A stretch of DNA of 64,000 bases from Bosea sp. 124 (GTDB lineage Bacteria; Pseudomonadota; Alphaproteobacteria; Rhizobiales; Beijerinckiaceae). The notes beneath the pieces are model-generated. The model did no database searches, was not told the DNA's origin, and worked only from the letters and a program-made list of their open reading frames with translations. The position numbers and the translations under genes are program-made. Position 1 is the stretch's first letter. Each line of letters starts with the position of its first letter. The stretch lies in contig NZ_PZZM01000001.1 of the NCBI RefSeq assembly GCF_003046175.1, positions 1,993,001 through 2,057,000 on the forward strand. The letters are read 5' to 3'. Below, in pieces: positions 39,507 to 47,840 of the stretch.

Positions 39507-40057
39507 GGGCCGGCCTCGCGCGCGCGGCGCAGCCTGACATAGAGCGCGCCGGAGCCGCCATGGCGGGCCTGCGCCTCCTCGAAACCCACGACCAGCGGCC
39601 GCAGATCCGGCAGCCGCAGCCAATGGGGCACGACCCGGCGCAGCACGCCGCGCTCCTCCCCGAACAGCACGGTGCCGGCCGCGCCCTTGCCGGTGACGAC
39701 GAGAGCGAGGCGGGTGCCCCTGCCCTGCTCGCGCCGGAGGAAGGCACGCAGCGCCAGATGGGCCTCGTCCTGGCGCATGCCATGCAGATCGATGACCGCC
39801 TCGACGCCCTGCTGGCCACGCCGGAGCTGCGTACGCAGGCGGTTTTCGAGAGGCGCGAGCGGCGGCGGCGCAGGCGCCGCCGGTGCCGATCGCATCGAGG
39901 CGGCGGCGATCACGGTTTTCGTCTCCTCGGCGACGGGCGCGGCCACAGGCTCGGGCTCGACCGGCGCGCGGCCCGGCAGCGGCGTCACCGAGCGCGCGAC
40001 CTGACGCCAGAGCGCGAGATCGGCCTCCGACAATGTCCTGCCCCGCCGCGCGCGCAT
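39503..40057 (-). CDS. Smr-domain protein
   Basis: A 184-residue protein. The proline/alanine-rich N-terminal half has low complexity, and a C-terminal Smr domain (about 88-175) carries the DLHGMRQDEAHLAL motif and VVTGKG. Smr domains act as RNA or DNA nicking modules in other proteins, but the function of this short stand-alone form is unknown. It lies two bases after mltA, in the mltA-smr-xre order that is conserved in Rhizobiales. Confidence 0.9.
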   Translation of the reverse strand: MRARRGRTLSEADLALWRQVARSVTPLPGRAPVEPEPVAAPVAEETKTVIAAASMRSAPAAPAPPPLAPLENRLRTQLRRGQQGVEAVIDLHGMRQDEAHLALRAFLRREQGRGTRLALVVTGKGAAGTVLFGEERGVLRRVVPHWLRLPDLRPLVVGFEEAQARHGGSGALYVRLRRAREAGP

Positions 40058-40059
40058 CG

Positions 40060-41238
40060 CTATCGCCCGGGGTCGGTCGGCCAGAGCACGGTGAAATTGA
40101 CTGGATGGCGGATCAGGCCGGCGCGGTGTCCGGCGCTGGCCCCGGAGCCGACGAAGAGATCGAGCCGGGCCGGGCCGAGAATGGCCGAGCCGGTATCCTG
40201 CGCAACCATCAGGCGGGCGAGGCGCTCCATGCCGCCAGTTCCATCCGGCAGCGTCGCATCGATCCAGACCGGCAGCCCGTAAGGCCAGACGGTGCGGTCG
40301 ATCGCAATGCTGCGCAGCGGCGTCAGCGGCAGGCCGGCTCCACCGATCGGCCCCGAATCCGGCGGGAGATCGTCGCGGCGTGCGAAGAAGACGAAGGAGC
40401 GGTTGAGCCGGATCAGGTCGCGAGCGAAGCCGGCATCGGCCTTCAGCCTTGCGATCAGCCGGTCCATGGTCATCTCGGCCGGCGGAATGCCCTCGCGCTC
40501 GCTCAGGATACGGCCGAGCGAGGTATAGGCGTGGCCATTGCGGCCGGAATAGACCAGACGCGTCACCGAACCGTCCGGTAGGCGAATGCGGCCGGAACCC
40601 TGGACCTGCAGGACGAAACGGTCGACCGGATCACGCAGCCAGAGAATTTCGAGATCGCGGCCGTCGAGCGCACCCGTCTCGATCGCACTGCGATCCGGGA
40701 AGGGCTCGAGGCCCGTGGCGGTGCGTCGGGCGGCCGAGAGAAAGGCGTCGAGGCCGGGCCAGTCATCGCCCGGCATGCGCGTCACCAGCTCGGGCGGGCG
40801 GCCGTAGAGCGGCGTCGGATAATCGTCCGAACGGGTTTGCGAACCCTCGATTTCGGGCTCGAAATAGCCGGTCATGAAGCCGCTCTGCGCGGCGGGCGGG
40901 CGGATGCGCCAGAAGGAGAAGTGGCGCTCGAAGAAACGTCTCGCCGTATCGGGCTCGACCGGCCCGGCCGCCGCCAGGCGCTTCGCCTGCTCGCAGATGG
41001 CCGCCAACGCGGGGGGAACCGCGACCGAGGCTCTCAGCGGGGGATCGGCCTGACAGCCGCGGACGAAGATAGCAAACGCGGCGCGCTGGTCGTCATCCGC
41101 CCAGCCGGCAACCTGCGCGGGCGTCAGAGGCTCGGCGCTGGCGCCCGGAGGCAAAGGCGGGGGAGAAGCGGCCATGCCACTCACCGGCCCCCAGCAGGCT
41201 GCGAGCAGCGCCAGTACGACACCGGCGCCATCGATCAC
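40060..41238 (-). CDS. mltA: MltA-type lytic murein transglycosylase
   Basis: Peptidoglycan-cleaving lytic transglycosylase. The 392-residue protein has an N-terminal hydrophobic segment (about 4-24) consistent with export. I see no clear lipobox. The MltA domain spans about 110-265 (FSFWRIRPPAAQSGFMTGYFEP) and the 3D domain about 275-375 contains the catalytic-site block AQDTGSAILGPARLDLFVGSG. It starts by overlapping the Tim44-like gene by four bases, so the two are co-translated. Confidence 0.92.
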   Translation of the reverse strand: MIDGAGVVLALLAACWGPVSGMAASPPPLPPGASAEPLTPAQVAGWADDDQRAAFAIFVRGCQADPPLRASVAVPPALAAICEQAKRLAAAGPVEPDTARRFFERHFSFWRIRPPAAQSGFMTGYFEPEIEGSQTRSDDYPTPLYGRPPELVTRMPGDDWPGLDAFLSAARRTATGLEPFPDRSAIETGALDGRDLEILWLRDPVDRFVLQVQGSGRIRLPDGSVTRLVYSGRNGHAYTSLGRILSEREGIPPAEMTMDRLIARLKADAGFARDLIRLNRSFVFFARRDDLPPDSGPIGGAGLPLTPLRSIAIDRTVWPYGLPVWIDATLPDGTGGMERLARLMVAQDTGSAILGPARLDLFVGSGASAGHRAGLIRHPVNFTVLWPTDPGR

Positions 41239-41966
41239 GCGGCGGATTCGGTGGCGACCAGGAGCCAGTTGGGATCGCGGCTGCCGAGCTGGCGCGAGAA
41301 GGTCCAGAAGTCGTTGACCTCGGAGACCGCCTCGGCGCTGCCGTCTACGACCGTCCCCTCCGCGTCGCGGGTCACGCTGATGAGCTGCGAGACGAAGGCG
41401 ATGGTGATCTGCGCGGTCTTGGCCTTGACCTCGACCGCGGTGACCTCGGCCTTGTCGATCGAGACGAAGTTGGATTCGGCCTTCTCGCCGCGCTTCTCGC
41501 GCTCGGTGATGGCCTGCTCGAACCCATCATAGACCTCCTTGGCGAGGAGGCCCTTCAGTGTCTTGCGGTCGCCGCGGGCGAAGGCGGTCACGATGGTCTC
41601 GTAGGCCGCCTTGGCGCCGCCGAGGAAGCCGCGCGGATCGAAGGACGGCTCCTGCCGAACAATCGCGTCGATGCCGGCGATGATCGGTGAATCCGGCGGG
41701 GCGATGTCGGTCCAGCGATCGGCGGCCTGCTGCGGGGCGGCTGCCGGATCATTGGCGGCACCCGGCAGGCGGATGACGTTGTCGCGCTTGGCGTCGGCGG
41801 GCCCGGCCTGGTCCGGCCGCAGCGGCGGCGTCTCACGGCGGGAAAAGGGATCGGCCGGTGGCTGCTCGTTGCCGGTCTTCTGGCCGAGGACGGAGCGCAG
41901 CTTCCAGGCGACGAAAACGGCCAGAGCCAGGAAGACCAGAGTCGTCATGTCGAAGGAATTTTGCAT
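41235..41966 (-). CDS. Tim44-like (TimA) membrane-associated protein
   Basis: A 243-residue protein with one N-terminal membrane helix (about 8-24, TTLVFLALAVFVAWKLRSVLG), a variable proline-rich linker and a C-terminal Tim44/TIM44-like domain (about 90-235, GFLGGAKAAYETIVTAFARGDRKTLK). The bacterial homologue TimA is associated with the inner membrane, and its role is not settled. It is divergent from secB, the usual neighbour. The fxsA gene often found between them in relatives is not visible. Confidence 0.9.
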   Translation of the reverse strand: MQNSFDMTTLVFLALAVFVAWKLRSVLGQKTGNEQPPADPFSRRETPPLRPDQAGPADAKRDNVIRLPGAANDPAAAPQQAADRWTDIAPPDSPIIAGIDAIVRQEPSFDPRGFLGGAKAAYETIVTAFARGDRKTLKGLLAKEVYDGFEQAITEREKRGEKAESNFVSIDKAEVTAVEVKAKTAQITIAFVSQLISVTRDAEGTVVDGSAEAVSEVNDFWTFSRQLGSRDPNWLLVATESAA

Positions 41967-42008
41967 CGAAAGCTGACCCGAGGCTCCAGTCGCGGTAACA
42001 CACCAGCG

Positions 42009-42028
42009 GCTCCCTTCAGGGAGTGCTG
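42009..42028. repeat. Small inverted repeat in the Tim44/secB divergent region
   Basis: CTCCC and GGGAG flank TTCA in the stretch GGCTCCCTTCAGGGAGTGCT, within the 245-base gap between the Tim44-like gene and secB. The rest of that gap shows no clear motif to me. Confidence 0.35.
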
Positions 42029-42211
42029 CTACGCGTCATATGGTGAGCTAGGCTCGTAACATCCACCCCCCTGCTTGTGAAGGCGGCTTCTTGTGCCGCG
42101 CTTTCGTCCATGATAGCCGACGCCGCGTTGCACCGGAGAGCGGAGCGCAGTCCCGGACGCCAGCCACGGCGCGGGATTTCCCGAGACAGCCTGCCAGAAG
42201 CGATGGGACCG

Positions 42212-42703
42212 ATGGCCAACGAACTCCCCAACGGCAACGGTGCCGGCGAGCTTGCGCCGAGCATGAGCGCCCTGATCCAGTACACCAAGGACTTCTCCTT
42301 CGAGAACCCGAAGGCGCCGCGCGGCCTCGGCCAGCAGCAGGCCCAGGAAGGCCCGCAGATGTCCCTGCAGGTCAACGTGTCGAGCAACGCCCTCGGCGAG
42401 AACGACTACGAGACCGTGCTCCAGCTCGAGGGCAAGGCCGAGGTCAACGGCGAGACGCTGTTCGCGTTCGACCTCAGCTATGGCGGCGTGTTCCGCCTGC
42501 TCAACGTTCCGCAGGAGCATATTCACCCGGTGCTGGTGATCGACTGCGCCCGGCTGCTCTTCCCCTTCGCCCGGCAGATCATCGCCGAGGCCGTGCAGAA
42601 CGGCGGCTTTCCGCCCTTCTATGTCCCACCGATCGACTTCGCGGCCCTGTTCCAGCAGCGCATGCAGGAGTTCCAGGGTCAGCCAGGCGCGCCGCTCGCC
42701 TGA
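42212..42703 (+). CDS. secB: SecB, export chaperone
   Basis: Cytoplasmic tetrameric chaperone that keeps preproteins unfolded and delivers them to SecA. The 163-residue protein shows YTKDFSFENPKAP near the N-terminus, the peptide-groove region and LLFPFARQIIAEAVQNGGFPP, all diagnostic. The ATG at 42212 (MANELPNG) is chosen. Another ATG lies nine bases upstream. A strong terminator follows. Confidence 0.96.
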   Translation: MANELPNGNGAGELAPSMSALIQYTKDFSFENPKAPRGLGQQQAQEGPQMSLQVNVSSNALGENDYETVLQLEGKAEVNGETLFAFDLSYGGVFRLLNVPQEHIHPVLVIDCARLLFPFARQIIAEAVQNGGFPPFYVPPIDFAALFQQRMQEFQGQPGAPLA

Positions 42704-42728
42704 GCCGCCGCTGACCGGCACGACGACC

Positions 42729-42752
42729 AAAGGGCCCTGCGGGGCCCTTTTT
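42729..42752 (+). terminator. Rho-independent terminator after secB
   Basis: AAAGGGCCC (42729-42737) and GGGCCCTTT (42742-42750) pair around TGCG, with a run of five Ts ending at 42752. Confidence 0.88.
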
Positions 42753-42891
42753 CATGCGTTTTTCCTGCGCGTTAGCCGTTTTGTTCCTGACGCGTTTCCC
42801 TTGCGACCCCGGCAGGCACTCTCCATCTCGGCAGCATCGACAGGCGGACGGCCCCACAGCCGCCCGCCGTTTTCATGATGCTGGAGGATAG

Positions 42892-43635
42892 ATGGACTAC
42901 CTTATGACGCTCGCCGCCGATCCCGCCGTCTGGGCTGCGCTCGGTGCCTTGATCGCCATGGAGGTCGTGCTCGGCATCGACAATCTGATCTTCATCTCCA
43001 TCCTGACCAACAAGCTGCCGGAGCATCAGCGCTCGCGCGGCCGCAGGATCGGCATCGGGCTGGCGCTGATCCTGCGGCTCGCCTTGCTCGGCACGGTCGC
43101 GATCATCGTGCAGCTCACCGCGCCGATCTTCTCGGTCTTCGGCCAGGCGTTCTCCTGGCGCGACCTGATCCTGATCGCCGGCGGCCTGTTCCTGGTCTGG
43201 AAGGCGACGGTCGAGATCCATCACAAGGTCGACCCCGATCACGGGCCGGACATGTTCGACGGCGGCCGGGCGGCAGCCGTGACCTTCGGCGGCGTCATCG
43301 TCCAGATCCTGCTGCTGGACCTCGTCTTCTCGATCGATTCGATCATCACCGCCGTCGGCATGACGGACCATATCCCGGTCATGGTCATCGCCGTCATCTT
43401 CGCGGTTCTGGTGATGCTGCTCGCGGCCGACCCGCTGGCACTGTTCATCGAGAAGAACCCGACCATCGTGATGCTGGCGCTAGGCTTCCTGCTGATGATC
43501 GGCGGTACGCTGATCGGCGAGGGCTTCGGCGCGCATGTGCCCAAGGGCTACATCTACGCCGCGATGGCCTTCTCCGCCGCGATCGAGGGCCTGAACATGC
43601 TGTCGCGCCGCGCCCTCCGGCGGAAGGGGGACTGA
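42892..43635 (+). CDS. TerC-family integral membrane protein
   Basis: A 247-residue protein with about seven membrane segments. The signature [20 protein letters not shown] near the start and [18 protein letters not shown] in the middle carry the acidic residues conserved in TerC, implicated in metal (manganese) export or tellurite resistance. The upstream gap holds no recognisable yybP-ykoY riboswitch. It is convergent with dnaQ, 14 bases away. Confidence 0.92.
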   Translation: MDYLMTLAADPAVWAALGALIAMEVVLGIDNLIFISILTNKLPEHQRSRGRRIGIGLALILRLALLGTVAIIVQLTAPIFSVFGQAFSWRDLILIAGGLFLVWKATVEIHHKVDPDHGPDMFDGGRAAAVTFGGVIVQILLLDLVFSIDSIITAVGMTDHIPVMVIAVIFAVLVMLLAADPLALFIEKNPTIVMLALGFLLMIGGTLIGEGFGAHVPKGYIYAAMAFSAAIEGLNMLSRRALRRKGD

Positions 43636-43649
43636 GCAGCGGCGGCGCC

Positions 43650-44357
43650 TCAGCCCTCCTCGACGATGCCGAGATAGCCGCGCCAGAGCTGGCTCTTGCC
43701 GAGCGAGCGGACGAAAGCCTCATGGGCCGCGATCGCCGCCTCGTCGAGGCGGGGCGCCAGAGGCCGCAGCCGCTGCGGGCGCTCGACCACGACGCCGGCC
43801 AGGCCGCCACGGCCGGAATCGGCCGAGCCCAGGCCGAGCGAGGCCTGCTTGCCGCCGATCAGCTCGATATAGACCTCCGCCAGGATCTCGGCGTCGAGCA
43901 GGGCGCCGTGCCTCGTGCGGCGGCTGTTGTCGATGCCGTAGCGCGAGCAGAGCGCATCGAGGCTGTTGGAGGCACCCGGGTGCTTGCGGCGTGCCATGGA
44001 GAGCGTATCGACGACGAGCGAAGGCTCGATCGGCCCGCGCCCGACGCGCCGCAGCTCCATGTTGAGGAAGCCGACGTCGAAGGCGGCGTTGTGGATCACG
44101 AGTCGCGCGCCTTCGATGAATCCGATGAAGTCATCGGCGACCGTGGCAAAGACCGGCTGTGGCGCGAGGAACGCGTCCGACAGGCCGTGGACCTTGAAGG
44201 CGCCCTCCGACATCGGCCGCTCGGGATTGATGTAGCAGTGGAAGCTGCGCCCGCTCGGACAATGGTTCAGCAGCTCGACGCAGCCGATCTCGACGATGCG
44301 GTCGCCGCCATTGGCCTCGACGCCCGTGGTCTCGGTATCGAGAACAATCTCACGCAT
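43650..44357 (-). CDS. dnaQ: DNA polymerase III epsilon subunit (proofreading exonuclease)
   Basis: 3'-5' proofreading exonuclease of the replicative polymerase. The 235-residue protein has motif ExoI DTETTG, Exo[18 protein letters not shown] and Exo[17 protein letters not shown] (H and D metal ligands). It overlaps coaE by eight bases and belongs to the PPSR-maf-aroE-coaE-dnaQ strand, reading away from the origin. Confidence 0.96.
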   Translation of the reverse strand: MREIVLDTETTGVEANGGDRIVEIGCVELLNHCPSGRSFHCYINPERPMSEGAFKVHGLSDAFLAPQPVFATVADDFIGFIEGARLVIHNAAFDVGFLNMELRRVGRGPIEPSLVVDTLSMARRKHPGASNSLDALCSRYGIDNSRRTRHGALLDAEILAEVYIELIGGKQASLGLGSADSGRGGLAGVVVERPQRLRPLAPRLDEAAIAAHEAFVRSLGKSQLWRGYLGIVEEG

Positions 44358-44976
44358 GGTTTGGCGCCCGGTTTGGCCGCGCCTGGCCAGGCCGGCCGGC
44401 GAGCACGCTCAGGATAGAGCCGACCTGCCGGCGCGCGGCCAGCACGCCCCGCGCGGTGTCCACAATGAAATGGGCGCGGCGACGTTTCTCCGCATCCGGC
44501 ATCTGCCGGGCGAGGATGGCGGCAAGCCTCGCTTCCGTCATCTCAGGCCGGGCAAGCACGCGCTGGCGCTGCACCTCCGGCGGGGCACTGACGACGAGCA
44601 CGGCATCGCAGCGGCCCTCGCCTCCCGCCTCGAACAGGAGCGGGACGTCGAGCACGGCGAGCTCAGCGCCAGCTTCACGGCAGCGGAGCAGGAAGGCTTC
44701 CTCTTCCGCACGCACCAGGGGATGAATGATGGCTTCCAGCCGGCGCAGGGCCTCGGGTTTGCCGAGCACGGCGGCCGAGAGGTTCTGACGGTCGACGACA
44801 CCGTCGCGGACGACGCCGGGAAAGGCCTCCCCGACCGGCCCGACGGCGCGCCCGCGATAGAGCGCGTGCACCGAGGCGTCGGCATCGTGGACCGGGATGC
44901 CGCGTTCGCGGAACAGGCCCGATGTGGTCGATTTTCCCATCCCGATCGAGCCGGTGAGTCCGAGGATAAAAGTCAT
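44350..44976 (-). CDS. coaE: Dephospho-CoA kinase
   Basis: Last step of coenzyme A synthesis. The 208-residue protein begins [18 protein letters not shown], with P-loop GSIGMGKS, then [12 protein letters not shown] and the adenine/CoA region [12 protein letters not shown] 46-base gap separates it from aroE, and it overlaps dnaQ. Confidence 0.95.
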   Translation of the reverse strand: MTFILGLTGSIGMGKSTTSGLFRERGIPVHDADASVHALYRGRAVGPVGEAFPGVVRDGVVDRQNLSAAVLGKPEALRRLEAIIHPLVRAEEEAFLLRCREAGAELAVLDVPLLFEAGGEGRCDAVLVVSAPPEVQRQRVLARPEMTEARLAAILARQMPDAEKRRRAHFIVDTARGVLAARRQVGSILSVLAGRPGQARPNRAPNHA

Positions 44977-45022
44977 CGCGTCCGGGCCGTCGTCAGTCTG
45001 GCCATGGCTCGCCCCCGCCGAA

Positions 45023-45856
45023 TCAGTGCCCGAGGATATCGGCTTCGAGCAAGGCGCGCAGCGCCGGCGTTACCGCGGGCGTGACCCCGAACCAGCGCGC
45101 GAAGCCCGGCACCGCTTGATGCAGCAGCATGCCGAGCCCGTCGACCGCGACGCCGCCACGGCGCTCGGCATCGACCAGCAGGGGCGTCTTCAACGGCACA
45201 TAGACGATGTCGTCGACGATGGTGCCGGGACGCAAGCGCGCCAGATCGAGATCGAGCGGTGGCTGGCCCTGCATGCCGAGGGCGGTGGTGTTGACGATCA
45301 GATCCGCCTCGCCGACGAGGGCATGCCGCTGCGCCCAGTCAGCTGCCACGAGCGGAGCCCCGAGGGCCGCCGCCAGATCGTCGGCACGCCTCCGGCTGCG
45401 ATTGACCAGGACGATCCGGTCGAAGCCGCGGGCCTTGAGTCCGAAGGCGATGCCCCGCGCTGCGCCGCCGGCGCCGAGAATCAGAGCGGTTCCTCCCTTG
45501 CCGTCCCAGCCAGGGGCGGAAGCGTCGAGATGGGCGAGGAAGCCGGCGACGTCCGTATTGTCCCCGCAGATGCGCGCCCCCTCGCTCCAGAGTGTGTTGA
45601 CCGCTCCAATGGCACGCGCCGCCGCGCTGACCTCGTCGACGAGAGGCAGCATCGCTTCCTTGTGTGGCACCGTGACATTGCCGCCGGTGAATTCGCCGGC
45701 ACGCAGACGCAGGACGAACCCGGGCAGGTCGGCCGGTGCGACATCGACGCGCTCATAGCAGCCAGCAAGCCCGTGCTCGGCGAGCCAGGTGCCATGGATC
45801 AGCGGCGAGCGAGAATGGGCCACCGGGTGGCCGATGATGAAGCAGCGGGGAGGCAT
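45023..45856 (-). CDS. aroE: Shikimate dehydrogenase
   Basis: NADP-dependent reduction of 3-dehydroshikimate in aromatic amino-acid synthesis. The 277-residue protein has the shikimate-binding block [20 protein letters not shown] with the catalytic lysine, NTDVAGF, and Rossmann motif [13 protein letters not shown]. The ATG at 45856 is chosen. A TTG at 45883 overlapping maf would give nine more residues. Confidence 0.95.
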   Translation of the reverse strand: MPPRCFIIGHPVAHSRSPLIHGTWLAEHGLAGCYERVDVAPADLPGFVLRLRAGEFTGGNVTVPHKEAMLPLVDEVSAAARAIGAVNTLWSEGARICGDNTDVAGFLAHLDASAPGWDGKGGTALILGAGGAARGIAFGLKARGFDRIVLVNRSRRRADDLAAALGAPLVAADWAQRHALVGEADLIVNTTALGMQGQPPLDLDLARLRPGTIVDDIVYVPLKTPLLVDAERRGGVAVDGLGMLLHQAVPGFARWFGVTPAVTPALRALLEADILGH

Positions 45857-45872
45857 CGGCGGTCCGTCGGGT

Positions 45873-46499
45873 TCAGCGGGCAAGCATGTCCAGATCGCGG
45901 AGCGCCGCGAGGACGTGAAAGAGCGGCAGGCCGAGAATGGTGAAGTGATCGCCCTCGACGCTTTCGAAGAGCTGGGCGCCAGGGCCTTCGATCTGGTAGC
46001 CCCCGACGCTTTCCAGAGCTGTCTCTCCGGCCTGACCGAGATAGCGCAGGATGAAGCCGGGCGAGAGGCTGCGCATCGTCAGGCGCGCAGTGCTGACACC
46101 CTCGACGATCGGCGACCCGTCCTGCGCCAGGACGAAGGCGCTGTGCAGTTCATGCGTCTTCCCGGCGAGCGCCGCAATCTGGTCGGCCGCGCCGGCAAGC
46201 GTGGCCGGCTTGTGGAAGGCGATGCCATCGCAGGTGAGGGTCTGGTCGGCACCGAGCACGAGACGTCCGGGTTTCGCTTGCGAGACGGCCAGAGCCTTGG
46301 CGCAGGCCAGAGCCGCCGCCACGGCATCGGGCGGTGACCCTTGCGCGAGCAGCGGCGCTTCGACGGCGCGCTCGTCGATCGCGGGTCTGACGATCTCGAC
46401 CGGAATGCCCGCCGCCCGCAGCATGTCGCGCCGGGTCGGGCTGCCCGAGGCCAGAAGCAAGGGCTCTGCCGCGAGCCAGAGCGTGGCACCGGTGATCAT
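45873..46499 (-). CDS. Maf-family nucleotide pyrophosphatase
   Basis: A 208-residue protein with the Maf motif [19 protein letters not shown], the substrate region LGADQTL and [10 protein letters not shown]. Maf proteins hydrolyse non-canonical or methylated nucleotides. The YceF-like branch prefers 7-methyl-GTP, but the exact specificity here is inferred. Its start overlaps the PPSR gene by four bases, which fits the conserved PPSR-maf-aroE-coaE order near the alphaproteobacterial origin. Confidence 0.92.
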   Translation of the reverse strand: MITGATLWLAAEPLLLASGSPTRRDMLRAAGIPVEIVRPAIDERAVEAPLLAQGSPPDAVAAALACAKALAVSQAKPGRLVLGADQTLTCDGIAFHKPATLAGAADQIAALAGKTHELHSAFVLAQDGSPIVEGVSTARLTMRSLSPGFILRYLGQAGETALESVGGYQIEGPGAQLFESVEGDHFTILGLPLFHVLAALRDLDMLAR

Positions 46500-47326
46500 G
46501 TCGCAATGAACTTCATGCGGTGGTCGCGCAGCAGATCGAGGATCGAGGCGGCCGTTTCCTCGATCGAGCGGCGCGTCACGTCGATCACCGGCCAGCCCTT
46601 GCGGGCGCAGAGTCGGCGCGACTGGGCGACTTCGTCGGCGACGGAGGCCGGATCGACATAGGGGGTTTCGTCATCTGCCTTGAGCGAGAGCAGCCGGTTC
46701 TGACGAATCTGGACGATGCGGTCGGCGCTGGCGACGAGGCCGACGATCAGCGGCTTTCGGACAAGCTCCAGTTCGGCTGGCAGCGGCACGTTGGGGACCA
46801 GTGGGATATTGGCGGTCTTGATGCCGCGATTGGCGAGATAGATCGAGGTCGGCGTCTTCGAGGTCCGGCTGATACCGACGAGGATGATGTCGGCGCTTTC
46901 GAGATCGCCACCGAGTTGGCCGTCATCATGCAGCAGCGTGTAGTTCATCGCATCGATGCGGCGGAAATACTCGGCGTTCAACACATGCTGGGCGCCGGGC
47001 TTCGGGGCCGAGGCCTGGCCGAGATAGGACTGGAACAGCGAGAGCACCGGCTGCAGCACCGACAGGCAAGGGCAGCCGAGCTCGCGACAGAAATTCTCCA
47101 AACGGGCTGACCATTCCGGCTCGACCAGAGTGTAGAGCACGACACCGGGCGAAGCCTCGATCTCCGCCAGCACGCGCGCGAGCTGCGCCTCAGAGCGTAC
47201 CAAAGGGTAGACATGCTCGATCGCCGAGACGGTCTCGTATTGCGCGGCTGCGGCGCGGCTGACCGCGATCAGGGTTTCGCCAGTCGCGTCCGAGACGAGA
47301 TGGAGATGGAAGTAGTTACGGGCCAC
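46496..47326 (-). CDS. Pyruvate,phosphate dikinase / PEP synthase regulatory protein (DUF299, PPSR)
   Basis: A 276-residue bifunctional kinase/pyrophosphorylase that turns PPDK or PEP synthase off and on by ADP-dependent phosphorylation. It has the N-terminal [13 protein letters not shown], the P-loop [11 protein letters not shown] and the end MKFIAT. GTG at 47326 is preceded by GGGAG at a suitable distance. It is the first gene leftward of the putative origin. The equivalent gene (RP001) flanks the origin in Rickettsia and Caulobacter, with hemE on the other side, as here. Confidence 0.93.
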   Translation of the reverse strand: MARNYFHLHLVSDATGETLIAVSRAAAAQYETVSAIEHVYPLVRSEAQLARVLAEIEASPGVVLYTLVEPEWSARLENFCRELGCPCLSVLQPVLSLFQSYLGQASAPKPGAQHVLNAEYFRRIDAMNYTLLHDDGQLGGDLESADIILVGISRTSKTPTSIYLANRGIKTANIPLVPNVPLPAELELVRKPLIVGLVASADRIVQIRQNRLLSLKADDETPYVDPASVADEVAQSRRLCARKGWPVIDVTRRSIEETAASILDLLRDHRMKFIAT

Positions 47327-47360
47327 GATGGCTCCCGGGTCGGTGCGGCGTCAGCCACCT

Positions 47361-47410
47361 CTAGAGCATGGCGCGAACAAGTGGGAACCGGTTTTTCGCT
47401 GAAGCCATGC
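47361..47410. repeat. Palindromic intergenic repeat, AGAGCAT type (copy 2)
   Basis: Outer arms GCATGGC (47366-47372) and GCCATGC (47404-47410) surround inner arms GCGAA/TTCGC around GTGGGAACCGG. It shares the AGAGCAT start and the GTGG...GGTTTT core with the element at 8661. It lies at the PPSR edge of the origin gap. Confidence 0.65.
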
Positions 47411-47518
47411 CCGGGCTTCGTGTCGACGCCGGGCCGGCAAGGCTGATCGGCTGACAGCGGAACGCCTGAGCCGAAGCCTCGACCCGAGGGCATCGACAGG
47501 GACGGGGCTGGGGAGCGC

Positions 47519-47527
47519 TGTGGACAA
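47519..47527. other. DnaA-box-like site
   Basis: TGTGGACAA, one mismatch from the classical TGTGGATAA box (reverse: TTGTCCACA). An identical 9-mer occurs at 47740-47748. Confidence 0.55.
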
Positions 47528-47613
47528 ACGGACGCGGCCGAGGGGCCGGCCGGCGGCTCTGTATAACCTTAAGATTCCGTCAACAGGCCGGACCCTGTGG
47601 GGAGGATCGGGAG

Positions 47614-47629
47614 TGTTTCACGTGAATCA
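47614..47629. other. parS-like ParB-binding site in the origin gap
   Basis: TGTTTCACGTGAATCA matches the alphaproteobacterial parS consensus TGTTTCACGTGAAACA at 15 of 16 positions. It lies inside the PPSR-hemE gap, 6.7 kb from the perfect site in rsmG. Confidence 0.75.
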
Positions 47630-47666
47630 TTTTGGCGGCATAGCGGTCCGCGCGGATTCCGATGGG

Positions 47667-47681
47667 TTAATAAACCGTTAA
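47667..47681. promoter_or_regulatory. CtrA-type binding box (TTAA-N7-TTAA)
   Basis: TTAA (47667-47670), seven bases TAAACCG, then TTAA (47678-47681) and C. This is the full consensus of the cell-cycle regulator CtrA, which in Caulobacter binds the origin to block initiation and also controls nearby promoters such as that of hemE. Confidence 0.6.
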
Positions 47682-47739
47682 CGGCTCCCGTCGCCTTGCC
47701 GCAGAGCACTCGCGGCGAACCTGCGACCTGTGGACCCGT

Positions 47740-47748
47740 TGTGGACAA
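47740..47748. other. DnaA-box-like site
   Basis: TGTGGACAA, identical to the box at 47519, with a weaker TGTGGACCC just before it (47729-47737), so two sites are spaced by one DNA turn (11 bases). Confidence 0.55.
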
Positions 47749-47840
47749 GCTTGCGCCGGGCTATCTGCCCCCCTCCAAGAGTCAAAGAAGAAGATTCTCT
47801 CTCAAGAATCATATTTAAGAGAGATCGGGATGGACGGCCG

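Larger units (their letters stand above)
47341..47840. other. Putative chromosomal replication origin (oriC)
   Basis: The only gene-free stretch over 300 bases, between the PPSR gene (leftward) and hemE (rightward). It contains two TGTGGACAA DnaA-box-like sites (47519-47527, 47740-47748), a related TGTGGACCC (47729-47737) and TTATACAGA (reverse strand, 47558-47566). It also has a CtrA-type box TTAA-N7-TTAA (47667-47681), six GANTC sites (47573-47810), a parS-like site (47614-47629) and an AT-rich segment (about 47780-47825). The gene flanks match the known Caulobacter and Rickettsia origins. Functional proof is absent, and the boxes deviate from the E. coli consensus. Confidence 0.8.

Noticed and set aside
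42703..42892. yybP-ykoY manganese riboswitch before terC
   Set aside because: No matching conserved loop sequences; the stretch contains the secB terminator and plain GC-rich sequence.
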